From assembly GCA_030655515.1 (NCBI GenBank), contig JAURVI010000005.1:1-64000 (forward strand): a stretch of 64,000 nt of DNA. Direction: 5' to 3'. Of this stretch, positions 44,331-59,227 are shown piece by piece; within the stretch, counting starts at the first letter, position 1, and the number at the start of each line of letters is the position of its first letter. The DNA comes from Polaromonas sp. (GTDB lineage Bacteria > Pseudomonadota > Gammaproteobacteria > Burkholderiales > Burkholderiaceae_C). The notes under the pieces were generated by a model, which saw only the letters and a program-made list of their open reading frames with translations, ran no database searches and was not told the origin of the DNA. The position numbers and the translations under genes were made by a program.

Positions 44331-45601
44331 GACTTCACTCTTTCAATGTCGGCGCCAATGCCGCGCAGCTTGGCTTCCATCTGGTCATACCCGCGGTCCA
44401 GGTGGTAGATGCGGTCCACCACCGTCTGTCCTTGGGCCACCAGGCCGGCAATCACCAGGCTGGCCGAAGCCCGCAGGTCGGTGGCCATCACGGTAGCGCC
44501 CGAAAGTCGTTCGACGCCTTCCATGACGGCCACCTTGCCCTCGATCTGGATTTTTGCGCCCAGGCGCACCATCTCGTTGACGTGCATGAAACGGTTTTCA
44601 AAAATCGTTTCGGTCACGGTGCTCGAGCCCTGCGCAATCGCGTTCAGGGCCATGAACTGGGCCTGCATGTCGGTCGGAAAACCCGGGTATTCAGTGGTGC
44701 GAAATGATTGCGCCTTCATCCGGCCCTGCGCCTGAATGCGGATGAAGCCGTCGCCCGCCGTCACCGTGGCGCCGGCTTCGCGCAGCTTGTCGATCACCGC
44801 GTCCAGATGATCGGCGCGGCCATGCCGGAGCACCACGTCGCCGCCCGTGGCCGCGACGGCGCAGAGGAAAGTGCCGGCTTCAATGCGGTCGGCCACCACC
44901 TGGTGCGTGCAGCCATGCAGGCGCTCGACCCCCTGGATGCGGATGCGGCGGCTGCCGTGGCCTTCGATCCTGGCGCCCATCTTGATCAGCATGTCCGCCA
45001 GGTCGCCAATCTCGGGCTCCTGCGCCGCGTTCTCCAGAATGGTTTCGCCCTCGGCCAGGCTGGCGGCCATCATGAAGTTTTCGGTGCCGGTGACCGTCAC
45101 CATGTCGGTCGTGATGCGGCATCCTTTGAGGCGGGTTTGCCCTTTTGGCAACCTGGCAAGCATGTAGCCGTGCTCGACCACAATTTCCGCGCCCATGGCC
45201 TGCAAGCCCTTGATGTGCTGGTCCACCGGCCGCGACCCGATCGCGCAACCACCGGGCAGCGAGACCGTCGCCTCGCCAAAGCGGGCCAGCAAGGGGCCCA
45301 GCGCCAGCACCGAAGCGCGCATGGTCTTGACCAGTTCATACGGCGCTTCGGGCGAGCTCAAAGTCCCGGCGTGGATGCCGATGCTGCCGGGCTCCGTGGG
45401 GCTGTGCTCTGCCGTGACCCCCATGTTGCGGATCAGCTTGAGCATGGTGGTCACGTCCTGCAGGCGCGGCACGTTTTTCAGCGTGACCGGATCGGCGGTC
45501 AGCAGCGCGGCGCACAACTCCGGCAAGGCGGCATTTTTGGCGCCGGAAATGTCCACGGTGCCGGCCAGCGTTCTCCCACCTTTGATCTGTAGCTTGTCCA
45601 T
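44327..45601 (-). CDS. murA: UDP-N-acetylglucosamine 1-carboxyvinyltransferase
   Basis: [39 protein letters not shown]. Confidence 0.97.
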   Translation of the reverse strand: MDKLQIKGGRTLAGTVDISGAKNAALPELCAALLTADPVTLKNVPRLQDVTTMLKLIRNMGVTAEHSPTEPGSIGIHAGTLSSPEAPYELVKTMRASVLALGPLLARFGEATVSLPGGCAIGSRPVDQHIKGLQAMGAEIVVEHGYMLARLPKGQTRLKGCRITTDMVTVTGTENFMMAASLAEGETILENAAQEPEIGDLADMLIKMGARIEGHGSRRIRIQGVERLHGCTHQVVADRIEAGTFLCAVAATGGDVVLRHGRADHLDAVIDKLREAGATVTAGDGFIRIQAQGRMKAQSFRTTEYPGFPTDMQAQFMALNAIAQGSSTVTETIFENRFMHVNEMVRLGAKIQIEGKVAVMEGVERLSGATVMATDLRASASLVIAGLVAQGQTVVDRIYHLDRGYDQMEAKLRGIGADIERVKS

Positions 45602-45625
45602 GAATGAATTGGAAGAATGGGGCTG

Positions 45626-45868
45626 TTATTGCGGGCCGGCAGCCCATTCGGCCGGCGTGTAGGTCTTCATCGACAAGGCATGGACTTCGTCGCTCTGCAG
45701 GCGGCCGCCCAGCGTGGCGTAAACCCGCTGGTGGCGCTGGATCGGGCGCTGGCCTTCAAAAGCGGCAGACACGATGGTGGCATACCAGTGCCGGCCGTCG
45801 CCGGTCAGGGCTATGTGTTCGCAGGGCAGGCCCGCGGCAATGATGGCTTGAAGTTCTTCGCTGGTCAT
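45626..45868 (-). CDS. BolA-family protein (IbaG-like)
   Basis: GDGRHWYATIVSAAFEGQRPIQRHQRVYATLG, adjacent to murA. Confidence 0.9.
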   Translation of the reverse strand: MTSEELQAIIAAGLPCEHIALTGDGRHWYATIVSAAFEGQRPIQRHQRVYATLGGRLQSDEVHALSMKTYTPAEWAAGPQ

Positions 45869-45886
45869 GGTGTTCTGTGAATCCGG

Positions 45887-46642
45887 TCAGTGTCTGATTT
45901 TGTAGCCAATACGCAGCAAGTTCACCGCGATGCCGCTGACGACCAGCAGGGCGCCGCCCACAATCGCCAGGCTCAACCACGGTGACACATCGCTGATACC
46001 GAAAAAGCCGTAACGGAAACCGTCAATCATGTAGAAAAACGGGTTCAGGTGGCTGACGGTTTGCCAGAACGGCGGCAACGAGTGGATGGAGTAGAAAACG
46101 CCGCTCAGAAAAGTCATGGGCATGATGACAAAATTCTGGAAAGCCGCCATCTGGTCGAACTTTTCCGACCACAGGCCGACAATCAGCCCCAGGGCGCCCA
46201 GCAAAGCCGCCCCGAGCAGCGCAAAAACCACAATCCACAACGGTGCGATAAAACCGGGTTGACCGAAATAGACGGTGACCACAAACACACCGAGACCGAC
46301 GGCCAAACCCCGCACTATCGATGAGCCGACATAGGCAAAAAACCAGTGCCAGTGCGACAACGGGCTGAGCAGCACAAACACCAGGCTGCCCATGATCTTG
46401 CTCTGGATCAGCGACGAGGAACTGTTGGCGAAAGCGTTTTGCAGCACACTCATCATGACCAGGCCCGGCACCAGAAACGCGGTGTAGCTGACGCTGCCGT
46501 ACACCTTGACATGGTCCTGCAGCACATGGCCAAAAATCAGCATGTACATGACGGCGGTGAGCACGGGCGCTCCGACGGTCTGGAAGCCGACTTTCCAGAA
46601 GCGCAGGACTTCCTTGTAGAAAAGTGTCTGCCAACCCGTCAT
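45887..46642 (-). CDS. ABC-2 type transporter permease
   Basis: MTGWQTLFYKEVLRFWKVGFQTVGAPVLTAVMYMLIFGHVL; 6-TM; start trimmed from 46924, the extension being repeat-encoded. Confidence 0.92.
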   Translation of the reverse strand: MTGWQTLFYKEVLRFWKVGFQTVGAPVLTAVMYMLIFGHVLQDHVKVYGSVSYTAFLVPGLVMMSVLQNAFANSSSSLIQSKIMGSLVFVLLSPLSHWHWFFAYVGSSIVRGLAVGLGVFVVTVYFGQPGFIAPLWIVVFALLGAALLGALGLIVGLWSEKFDQMAAFQNFVIMPMTFLSGVFYSIHSLPPFWQTVSHLNPFFYMIDGFRYGFFGISDVSPWLSLAIVGGALLVVSGIAVNLLRIGYKIRH

Positions 46643-46652
46643 GGGAATATTG

Positions 46653-46868
46653 CCCCCACGCTTGTCGCTGTGCGTACTGCGCTGCCCCCCGAGGGGGCTG
46701 TGCTTGCTCGGGGCGGCCCTTCGCTGCGCACACTGACCCCCACGCTTGTCGCTGTGCGTACTGCGCTGCCCCCCGAGGGGGCTGTGCTTGCTCGGGGCGG
46801 CCCTTCGCTGCGCACGCTGACCCCCACGCTTGTCGCTGTGCGTACTGCGCTGCCCCCCGAGGGGGCCG
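46653..46868 (+). repeat. GC-rich dispersed repeat, tandem array (period 84 bp, about 2.6 copies)
   Basis: cccccacgcttgtcgctgtgcgtactgcgctgccccccgagggggctgtgcttgctcggggcggcccttcgctgcgcac starts at 46653, 46737 and 46821. Confidence 0.95.
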
Positions 46869-46937
46869 ATTTTTCCTTGGGGCGGCCCGGCGGAAAAATA
46901 CCCCCCGCGCCTAGCCTCGCGCAACGCATAGCGGCGA

Positions 46938-47867
46938 TCATGCAGTCACCCCGATTTTTTCAGCCATCACTTCAAGAAACACATCTTCGAGGTCGGCCTT
47001 GCGAATTTCGACGTCTTCGGCCACCAGGCCCGCTTCGCGGATGGCGCTGAGGTACTGCTCGATTTCATGCGCGTTGTGTACAGGAAGCTGCACAATCCGG
47101 CCGGTAATCCGTGCCTTGTCAGCCAGTTCTCTGGGAAGTTCGCTGTCAACCTTGAAGCGAAGTACATTCGAGGAGGCGGACTTGAGCAGCTCGGAAGTTG
47201 GGGCCAATGCGACCATGCGCCCCTGCTTGAGCATGGCAATGCGGCTGCACAAGGCTTCGGCTTCTTCGAGGTAATGGGTCGTCAGCAGCACCGTGCTGCC
47301 CTGCTTGTTGAGTTTGGCGATAAATTGCCACAAGGTCTGGCGCAACTCTACATCCACACCGGCAGTCGGCTCGTCCAGCACAATGACCGGGGGTTGATGG
47401 ACCAGCGCCAGCGCCACCAGCACACGGCGCTTCATGCCACCCGACAGTTGCCGCATGTTGGCGTGGGCCTTGTCGGCCAGGCCCAGGCTGACCAGCAGTT
47501 CGTCGATCCAGTCGTCGTTGTTTTTGACGCCAAAATAACCGGACTGGATGCGCAGTGCCTCGCGTACCGTGAAAAACGGGTCGAACACCAGCTCCTGCGG
47601 CACCACGCCCAGCTTGCGGCGGGCGCTGGCGTAGTCGCTGACCACGTCGCTGCCATGCACCTTCACCGTGCCGCTGGTGGCGCGTGACAGTCCCGCCAGA
47701 ATGTTGATCAAGGTGGTTTTCCCCGCGCCATTGGGCCCGAGCAGGCCGAAGAACTCACCGGGCTGGATGTCAAAGCTCACCTTGTCCAGCGCCATGAGGC
47801 CAGGGCCGGACCGGCTGCCTGTGCTGTGGTAATTTTTGGAGACGGACTGGAAGGAGATGGCTGGCAT
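46938..47867 (-). CDS. ABC transporter ATP-binding protein
   Basis: LLGPNGAGKTTLINILAGL Walker A, LSGGMKRRV signature. Confidence 0.95.
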   Translation of the reverse strand: MPAISFQSVSKNYHSTGSRSGPGLMALDKVSFDIQPGEFFGLLGPNGAGKTTLINILAGLSRATSGTVKVHGSDVVSDYASARRKLGVVPQELVFDPFFTVREALRIQSGYFGVKNNDDWIDELLVSLGLADKAHANMRQLSGGMKRRVLVALALVHQPPVIVLDEPTAGVDVELRQTLWQFIAKLNKQGSTVLLTTHYLEEAEALCSRIAMLKQGRMVALAPTSELLKSASSNVLRFKVDSELPRELADKARITGRIVQLPVHNAHEIEQYLSAIREAGLVAEDVEIRKADLEDVFLEVMAEKIGVTA

Positions 47868-47968
47868 GAGCCGACTATTTTAAGGGCGCGATCCGTCCGC
47901 TTGTCCAAGCCCGCGCAGATAAGGGCATTCGCTCCGGCAAAATCTGCGGTAGCCGGCCGGCGGCAGGC

Positions 47969-48247
47969 TCAGGCGGCGGCAGGAAGCAGGGCCTCCACCC
48001 CGTACAAGCCTGCGAGCTGGTGCAGGGGGGGAGGCAGACCCTTCACCGAGAAACCCTTTCCTGCCGCCCGTGCTTCGCGGCGTGATTCCAGCAAAACCGC
48101 CAACGCCGACGAGTCGAATGTCTGCAAAGCGCTGGCGTCAACCACCACCCCGGACGGTTCAGACATCACAGCCTGCTTCAAGCCTCGCACGAGTTCTGCC
48201 GCCTCGGCGTGAGTCAGGGTCATGGGCAAGGTCAACACGACAGGCAC
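47969..48247 (-). CDS. mlaB: STAS-domain protein, MlaB-like
   Basis: VVVDASALQTFDSSALAVLLESRREARAAGKGF; position after mlaC. Confidence 0.85.
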   Translation of the reverse strand: MPVVLTLPMTLTHAEAAELVRGLKQAVMSEPSGVVVDASALQTFDSSALAVLLESRREARAAGKGFSVKGLPPPLHQLAGLYGVEALLPAAA

Positions 48248-48251
48248 TCGT

Positions 48252-48890
48252 TCAGGACTTCTTGTCGCCGTTGTTGTTGGCCTTGTTGCGCTGGGCCAGT
48301 GCGGCGATCAGGCCATCGATGCCTTTCGCGGAAATTTCCTGCGCGAACTGGGTGCGGTAGGTTTCCACCAGCCAGATCCCCAGCACGTTGAGATCATAAA
48401 TTTTCCAGTTGGCGGGGGTCTTTTCCATCCGGTAATCGAGCTGAATCGGGTCGCCGCGGCCTATCACCTCGGTGCGCACCACCACTTCGGTGTCTTCCGG
48501 CGATGCGCGCAGCGGTTTGACACTGACGGTCTGATCCTTGACCTGGGACAGCGCGCCGGAATAAGTACGGATCAGCAAGGTTTTGAATTCGTCCTGCAAA
48601 CGCTTTTTCTGCTCGGGCGTGGCCTGGCGCCAATTCCGGCCCACAGCCGCCGCCGTCATGCGTGTGAAATTCACATGGGGCATGACTTTGTTGTCCACCA
48701 GCGCCATGATTCTCCCCATATCGCCGGCCTGAATCGCCTTATCGGCCCTGATACTGTCCAGCACTTCGGTGGAGCTGCGTTTGATCAAGGCGTCCGGCGC
48801 TTCCTCGGCGGCAAGCACCGGGCCACCGGCTGCCAGCAGGGCCAGCGTCAGGGAAACACCCACCACATGATTAAAAATTCGACGGTTCAT
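48252..48890 (-). CDS. mlaC: phospholipid transport periplasmic protein MlaC
   Basis: RQATPEQKKRLQDEFKTLLIRTYSGAL; start trimmed from 48968. Confidence 0.92.
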   Translation of the reverse strand: MNRRIFNHVVGVSLTLALLAAGGPVLAAEEAPDALIKRSSTEVLDSIRADKAIQAGDMGRIMALVDNKVMPHVNFTRMTAAAVGRNWRQATPEQKKRLQDEFKTLLIRTYSGALSQVKDQTVSVKPLRASPEDTEVVVRTEVIGRGDPIQLDYRMEKTPANWKIYDLNVLGIWLVETYRTQFAQEISAKGIDGLIAALAQRNKANNNGDKKS

Positions 48891-49040
48891 GGTTTCTTTC
48901 AAATCGGAACAAGCGACTGCCGGACCGGGCCAAAAGTGCAGTTGATGCGCATCTGATCGGCAAGCCATCGACTTGACGGTATTTTCTCTGCTTTATTCAG
49001 GCAAACCTGTGAAGTTGTGGCTCTACCCTGTAAAGGCTCG

Positions 49041-49784
49041 TTAATTGGCAGGTGCCGGCGGCGCTTCAGGCAGGTCGTAACGCTCTCCGGCATCCCCGTT
49101 GGTTTCAAGAACGACGCCACGACGCTGCAAATAGGCGTCGCGCGTGAAGCTGTATTTGTCCAGCGCGGCCTGGTCGAGCACCTCACCGACGCGCAGCAGG
49201 CTGGCGCGAAGGTCCACCGCGCGCAGGACATACAGCGAATTGCGGCTGGACACATTGTCCATCTGCATCACCAAATCGCCTTTGGCGTCAACCACCAGCG
49301 CAGCGGTGTCACGCACCGTGGACGGGCCCAGCACCGGCAGCACCAGGTAGGGGCCGGTTGCCACCCCCCAGTGACCCAGCGTTTTACCAAAATCCTGGCG
49401 GTTGCGCTGCAAGCCCATTTCGGTGGCCCAATCGAGCACGCCGTACATGCCGAACACCGTGTTGATGCTGACACGCATCAGGCTTTCAGCGGCCGCTTGC
49501 GGCTTGAGCTGAAGGACGCTGTTGACAAAAGACCAGACATCCGACAGGTTGCCGAAAAAGTTGTTGACGCCGGTGCGCACCGGGGAGGGCACGACGTTCT
49601 GGTAAGCCTGGGCCGCCGGCTTGACGATGGCCTCGTCCAGCCCGTCGTTAAAACGGGTCACACTGCGGTTGAAGGGTTCAAAGGGATCACGCGGGTTGGG
49701 GCCGGCGGCACAGCCTTGCAGCAAGGCAAGGGTCAGCAAGCCGGCCCACAGACCGTACCGCTTCATCATGATTCGTGTTTTCAT
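49041..49784 (-). CDS. mlaA: MlaA (VacJ) outer-membrane lipoprotein
   Basis: lipobox LLQGCAAG, NPRDPFEPFNRSVTRFND, GVATGPYLVLPVLGPSTVRD. Confidence 0.95.
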   Translation of the reverse strand: MKTRIMMKRYGLWAGLLTLALLQGCAAGPNPRDPFEPFNRSVTRFNDGLDEAIVKPAAQAYQNVVPSPVRTGVNNFFGNLSDVWSFVNSVLQLKPQAAAESLMRVSINTVFGMYGVLDWATEMGLQRNRQDFGKTLGHWGVATGPYLVLPVLGPSTVRDTAALVVDAKGDLVMQMDNVSSRNSLYVLRAVDLRASLLRVGEVLDQAALDKYSFTRDAYLQRRGVVLETNGDAGERYDLPEAPPAPAN

Positions 49785-50287
49785 TTTTTCTCATTGCTCC
49801 CTGTCGGCGGTGCAGTCGTCGAGCCAGAACTGCTGTCGGCCGCCTTGTTGAACAAAAACTGGCCGATCAGATTTTCCAGCACAACGGCCGACTGTGTTTG
49901 CCTGATCACGTCACCCGCCGCCAGGTTTTTCTCATCCGCGCCGGCTTCAACACCGATGTACTGCTCACCCAACAAGCCGCTGGTCAGGATTTTCAATGAG
50001 CTGTCCTTGGGAAACGCATACCGGCGCTCCAGGGCCAGCGTCACGCGCGCCTGGAAGGATTTGTCGTCGAAGACAATTTTTTCGACACGCCCCACCACCA
50101 CGCCCGCGCTTCGCACCGCGGCTTTGGGCTTGAGTCCGCCGACATTGTCAAATCTGGCGTCAACCTGATAGTTCGTCTGGAAATTCAAACTCAGCAAATT
50201 TGCGGACTGTAAGGCCAAAAACAAAATGGCTGCTGTCCCTACCAGTACAAAAAGGCCAACCCATACATCGTTCTTCGAGCGTTGCAC
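49781..50287 (-). CDS. mlaD: MCE-domain phospholipid transport protein MlaD
   Basis: VQRSKNDVWVGLFVLVGTAAILFLAL; ORF open to 50302 (TTG overlapping the mlaE stop), GTG at 50287 has AGGGGGA upstream. Confidence 0.93.
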   Translation of the reverse strand: MQRSKNDVWVGLFVLVGTAAILFLALQSANLLSLNFQTNYQVDARFDNVGGLKPKAAVRSAGVVVGRVEKIVFDDKSFQARVTLALERRYAFPKDSSLKILTSGLLGEQYIGVEAGADEKNLAAGDVIRQTQSAVVLENLIGQFLFNKAADSSSGSTTAPPTGSNEKK

Positions 50288-50298
50288 CACACTCCCCC

Positions 50299-51081
50299 TC
50301 AAATAGTAAACATCATCGCAGTCAGGATGAAATCCAGACCAAGAACCGACAAGGACGCGACCACCACGGTTCGGGTGGTGGCACTGGCCACGCCTTCAGG
50401 CGTGGGTTGCGCTTCAAACCCTTGCAACAAAGCCAAGAAAGTCACTGTAAAACCGAACACGATACTCTTGATGACGCCGTTGCCGACGTCCTTCCAGACA
50501 TCAACACCGCCCTGGATCTGACTCCAGAACGAACCCGCATCGACGCCAATCATCAGCACACCCACCACCCAGCCACCGATGATGCCCATGGCGCTAAAGA
50601 CAGCCGCCAGCAGCGGCATGGCAATGACGCCCGCCCAGAATCGCGGCGCCAAAATGCGTTGCACGGGGTCCACCGCCATCATTTCCATCACGCTGATTTG
50701 CTCGCCTGCCTTCATGAGACCGATCTCGGCGGTCAGCGATGTTCCGGCCCGGCCGGCAAACAACAACGCGGTGACAACCGGCCCCAGTTCCCTGACCAGA
50801 CTCAGCGTCACCAGCAACCCCAAGGCTTCGGATGAACCATAGCGCTGCAAGGTGTAGTATCCCTGCAAACCAAAAACAAAGCCCACGAACAGCCCGGACA
50901 CCGCAATGATGACCAGAGAATAGTTGCCTAAAAAATGGACTTGATCGCGAATCAGTCCAAAGCGTTTGAACGCAGGACCCAAGGTCGCCAACAGACGAAT
51001 GAAAAGACGGGCACCGTAACCCAGATCAGCCATTTGGCGGCGAACCGCAAAGCCGATATCGCTCGGCTTGTACCAACTCAT
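50299..51081 (-). CDS. mlaE: phospholipid ABC transporter permease MlaE
   Basis: FVGFVFGLQGYYTLQRYGSSEALGLLVTLSLVRELGPVVTALLFAGRAGTS. Confidence 0.96.
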   Translation of the reverse strand: MSWYKPSDIGFAVRRQMADLGYGARLFIRLLATLGPAFKRFGLIRDQVHFLGNYSLVIIAVSGLFVGFVFGLQGYYTLQRYGSSEALGLLVTLSLVRELGPVVTALLFAGRAGTSLTAEIGLMKAGEQISVMEMMAVDPVQRILAPRFWAGVIAMPLLAAVFSAMGIIGGWVVGVLMIGVDAGSFWSQIQGGVDVWKDVGNGVIKSIVFGFTVTFLALLQGFEAQPTPEGVASATTRTVVVASLSVLGLDFILTAMMFTI

Positions 51082-51929
51082 GGCGCCACTCCGCGCTGCG
51101 CTGGCCGCTGAGCCGGCTCCACGCCGAAACCGAAATCTTCCTCGACGGAAGGCCCCGGATAATGAAAACGCACAGGACCGTCTGGCAAGGCATTCACATA
51201 TTGGTACACCAGCGGATCGGTGCTTTGACGCACCTGAGCGGGCGTACCTTGCGTCGCGATTTTTCCATTGGCCAGAATAATCACATGGTCGGCAATGGCA
51301 AAAGTCTGCTCCAGCTCGTGCGATACGAAAATACTGGTCAACCCCATGGAGTCATTGAGCTGGCGAATCAGGCGCGCCGCCGTTCCAAGGGAAATCGGAT
51401 CCAGTCCGGAAAACGGTTCGTCGTACATCACCAGTTCAGGGTCCAGTGCAATCGCACGCGCCAAGGCAATTCGTCGCGCCATACCGCCCGACACTTCACT
51501 GGGCATCAGCCCATGCGCGCCACGCAAGCCCACCGCATTGAGCTTCATCAGGACGATGTCGTGGATCAGGGCCTCGGGCAAATTGGTGTGTTCACGTAGC
51601 GGGAACGCCACGTTTTCAAACACCGACAGGTCGGCAAACAGGGCGCCAAACTGAAAAAGCATCCCCATTCTGCGACGGGCGGCGTAGAGTTGCTGCTGAT
51701 CCATGAGGGTGACGTCTTGTCCATCAAAAAGCACTTCGCCAGCCTGTGCCCGGTTCTGCCCGCCAATCAGCCGCAAGATGGTTGTCTTGCCGCCGCCCGA
51801 CGCCCCCATGAGCGCCGTCACCTTGCCACGCGGCACAGACAGGGAAATGTCGTCAAGAATGACGCGTTCGCCATAACCAAAGGTCAGGTTGCACAGCTCG
51901 ACAAGGGATTCGGGGGGGGATGAGGCCAT
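51078..51929 (-). CDS. mlaF: phospholipid ABC transporter ATPase MlaF
   Basis: GASGGGKTTILRLIGG, PSEVSGGMARRIALARAIALDPELVMYDEPFSGLDP; ORF open to 51962. Confidence 0.95.
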   Translation of the reverse strand: MASSPPESLVELCNLTFGYGERVILDDISLSVPRGKVTALMGASGGGKTTILRLIGGQNRAQAGEVLFDGQDVTLMDQQQLYAARRRMGMLFQFGALFADLSVFENVAFPLREHTNLPEALIHDIVLMKLNAVGLRGAHGLMPSEVSGGMARRIALARAIALDPELVMYDEPFSGLDPISLGTAARLIRQLNDSMGLTSIFVSHELEQTFAIADHVIILANGKIATQGTPAQVRQSTDPLVYQYVNALPDGPVRFHYPGPSVEEDFGFGVEPAQRPAQRGVAP

Positions 51930-51984
51930 AAAAGTAACAAGGCCAGATGATTTCTGGCTCATGAATCATACGGGATTGCAGCGC

Positions 51985-53463
51985 TCAGCGCGGCAGGTCG
52001 CTGCACCCCATCAGGAATTCATCGACCGAGCGCGCGGCCTGGCGGCCCTCTCTGATCGCCCACACGACCAAGCTTTGGCCTCGCCGCATGTCGCCCGCCG
52101 CAAATACCTTGTGGACATTGGTCGCATAACCGCCGGTGAAGTCTGTCGTCGCCCTGGCATTGCCGCGGACATCTTTTTCGACGCCGAAGGCCTCCAGCAC
52201 GGCCGCGACCGGGGCCACAAACCCCATGGCCAGCAGCACGAGGTCGGCCTTGAGCGTCTGCTCCGAACCCGCCACTTCCTGCATCTTGCCGTCTTTCCAC
52301 TCGACCCGCACCGTTTTCAGGCCGCAGACCCTGCCTTTGTCGCCGATGAACGCCTTGGTGGAAATGGCGAACTCGCGCATGCAGCCCTCTTCGTGGCTGG
52401 AACTGGTGCGCAGCTTGATCGGCCAGTCAGGCCAGGTCAGCGGCCGGTTTTCTTCTTCAGGGGGCTGCGGCATCAATTCAAACTGCGTGACGCTGGCGGC
52501 GCCATGGCGGTTGCTGGTGCCGACGCAGTCGGAGCCGGTGTCGCCGCCGCCGATGACGATGACGTGCTTGCCATGGGCGCGCAACTGGTCCTTGATCTTG
52601 TCGCCCGCATTGACCATGTTTTGCTGCGGCAAGAACTCCATCGCAAAATGGATGCCGGCCAGCTCACGGCCCGGCACCGGCAGATCGCGCGACTGCTCGG
52701 CGCCGCCGGTCAGCAGTACCGCGTCAAACTTCTTTTGCAGTTGCTCGGGCGTGACGGTTTCCTTGGCCCAGTTGGTGACTTTGGAGTCCTTGCCCAGCGG
52801 GTCTTTGGCCTTGCCGACCATGACGCCGGTGCGAAAAGTCACGCCTTCGGCCTGCATTTGCTCGACCCGGCGGTCGATATGGTGTTTCTCCATCTTGAAA
52901 TCGGGAATGCCGTAACGCAACAGGCCGCCGATGCGGTCATTCTTCTCGAACAAGGTCACGTCATGGCCGGCGCGCGCCAGTTGCTGCGCTGCGGCCATGC
53001 CGGCCGGACCCGAGCCGACCACCGCCACTTTTTTGCCGGTCTTGTGTTTGGGCAACTGCGGCTGGACCCAGCCCTCGGCCCAGGCGCGGTCGATGATGGC
53101 GTGCTCGATGGACTTGATGCCCACCGCGTCGTCATTCACGTTGAGTGTGCAGGCGGCCTCGCAGGGCGCCGGGCAGATGCGGCCGGTGAATTCCGGAAAG
53201 TTATTGGTGCTGTGCAGTATGTCGATCGCGCTCTTCCAGTCGGCCCGAAACACCATGTCGTTGAAATCCGGAATGATGTTGTTGACCGGACAGCCGTTGT
53301 TGCAAAACGGCGTGCCGCAGTCCATGCAGCGCGCCGCCTGCTTGTTGGCCTGCGCATCGTCCAGTCCGATCACAAACTCCTGGTAGTTTTTCAGGCGCTC
53401 GGGCACCGGCTTGTAGCCCTCCTCGATGCGCTCGTATTCCATGAAACCGGTGATTTTTCCCAT
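51985..53463 (-). CDS. gltD: glutamate synthase small subunit
   Basis: [46 protein letters not shown]. Confidence 0.97.
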   Translation of the reverse strand: MGKITGFMEYERIEEGYKPVPERLKNYQEFVIGLDDAQANKQAARCMDCGTPFCNNGCPVNNIIPDFNDMVFRADWKSAIDILHSTNNFPEFTGRICPAPCEAACTLNVNDDAVGIKSIEHAIIDRAWAEGWVQPQLPKHKTGKKVAVVGSGPAGMAAAQQLARAGHDVTLFEKNDRIGGLLRYGIPDFKMEKHHIDRRVEQMQAEGVTFRTGVMVGKAKDPLGKDSKVTNWAKETVTPEQLQKKFDAVLLTGGAEQSRDLPVPGRELAGIHFAMEFLPQQNMVNAGDKIKDQLRAHGKHVIVIGGGDTGSDCVGTSNRHGAASVTQFELMPQPPEEENRPLTWPDWPIKLRTSSSHEEGCMREFAISTKAFIGDKGRVCGLKTVRVEWKDGKMQEVAGSEQTLKADLVLLAMGFVAPVAAVLEAFGVEKDVRGNARATTDFTGGYATNVHKVFAAGDMRRGQSLVVWAIREGRQAARSVDEFLMGCSDLPR

Positions 53464-53487
53464 GTGGCTGCTCCAGATACTTGTTGT

Positions 53488-58281
<4,794 letters not shown>

Positions 58282-58353
58282 GGCGCACTCCTAGTCGGTT
58301 GGGGGGACAGTGCTGGCCTGCCGGGTTTCTCAACATATCTCGCAAGGATAAGC

Positions 58354-58382
58354 AGCATAGTGCAGTGCAACAACAATGCCAA
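58354..58382 (-). promoter_or_regulatory. candidate gltB promoter (overlapping sigma70- and sigma54-like readings)
   Basis: minus strand TTGGCA - 17 nt - TATGCT; the same DNA reads TTGGCAttgttgTTGCA (GG-N10-GC spacing). Confidence 0.5.
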
Positions 58383-58384
58383 GC

Positions 58385-58411
58385 AAAATAATTGGGGTCA
58401 GATTCCAATTA
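58385..58411 (+). repeat. left terminal inverted repeat of the RAYT element
   Basis: aaaataattggggtcagattccaatta. Confidence 0.85.
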
Positions 58412-58498
58412 AAAGTTACTCGACCCGATGAAAATTAAACTGGGGACACGATTGAAATAGTTTGAAAATCCATTCAAGTCAACGTGCTTCGAAGTGTC

Positions 58499-59197
58499 TC
58501 AGCCTGCGACCGGCTTGCGAACCGGGCGGCCAACCCGTGTTTTGCTGACTCTGCGCTCCGTGCGCTTTTGCAAGTCAGCAACAAAATCGGGGTCTCCCAA
58601 GGCCCAGCCGCTGAGCGCTGATTGCGTCAGCGCGGTCTGCTGCCCGGCAGGTACGCCCGCATGCACCATTTCAGCGTAGGCCGCTTCACGGGCAAAAGGA
58701 GTATTACCCAGCGTCCAGAACAGCGGATGCGGCGTCACCAGCCTGTCGCTGCGCAGCCCCGCGTAGTGGCCGTGGCTGGACCAGGGGTAGTCTCGCGCTT
58801 GAGCGACCAGCGCGGCGCGCACCGGGTTGAGGTCAATGTAGGCCATGCAAGCCAACAGATACGACTCGGTCTGGATCAGCGTGGAGCGGTAGCGGCCCTC
58901 CCACAAGGTGCCGGTACGCCCTTGTCTGTCGTTGAAATGCCGCACATAGCGCCGGCCCACGGCCTGCATCATTCGCGGCAATGAATCAGCCGATTCGGGC
59001 GTGACCAACAAGTGAAAGTGGTTGCTCATCAGCACATACGCGTGCAGTGCCACGCCAAATTTTTTGGTATTCTCCTCGATCAGGTCCAGCAGGGTCCGGT
59101 AATCGGCAGCAGATGCAAAAATGGCTTGCCGGTTGTTGCCGCGCTGAATGACGTGGTGCGGGTAGCCGGGAAGGCTCAGACGGGGAAGACGGGCCAT
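58499..59197 (-). CDS. REP-associated tyrosine transposase (RAYT, Y1/HUH family)
   Basis: MARLPRLSLPGYPHHVIQRGNNRQAIF, LMSNHFHLLVTP (HUH), LWEGRYRSTLIQTESYLLACMAYIDLNPVRA. Confidence 0.93.
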   Translation of the reverse strand: MARLPRLSLPGYPHHVIQRGNNRQAIFASAADYRTLLDLIEENTKKFGVALHAYVLMSNHFHLLVTPESADSLPRMMQAVGRRYVRHFNDRQGRTGTLWEGRYRSTLIQTESYLLACMAYIDLNPVRAALVAQARDYPWSSHGHYAGLRSDRLVTPHPLFWTLGNTPFAREAAYAEMVHAGVPAGQQTALTQSALSGWALGDPDFVADLQKRTERRVSKTRVGRPVRKPVAG

Positions 59198-59227
59198 GAC
59201 GATGTGCGCGGTGGTTTGGCGCCATCA

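Noticed and set aside
46653-46868. CRISPR array interpretation of the tandem repeat
   Set aside because: The whole 84-bp unit repeats without unique spacers; no cas genes in the window.
46346-47050. 234-aa plus-strand ORF and related ORFs across the tandem repeat (46624-46914, 46639-46941)
   Set aside because: Open only because the 84-bp repeat period is a multiple of 3; translations are repeat peptides with no known domain.
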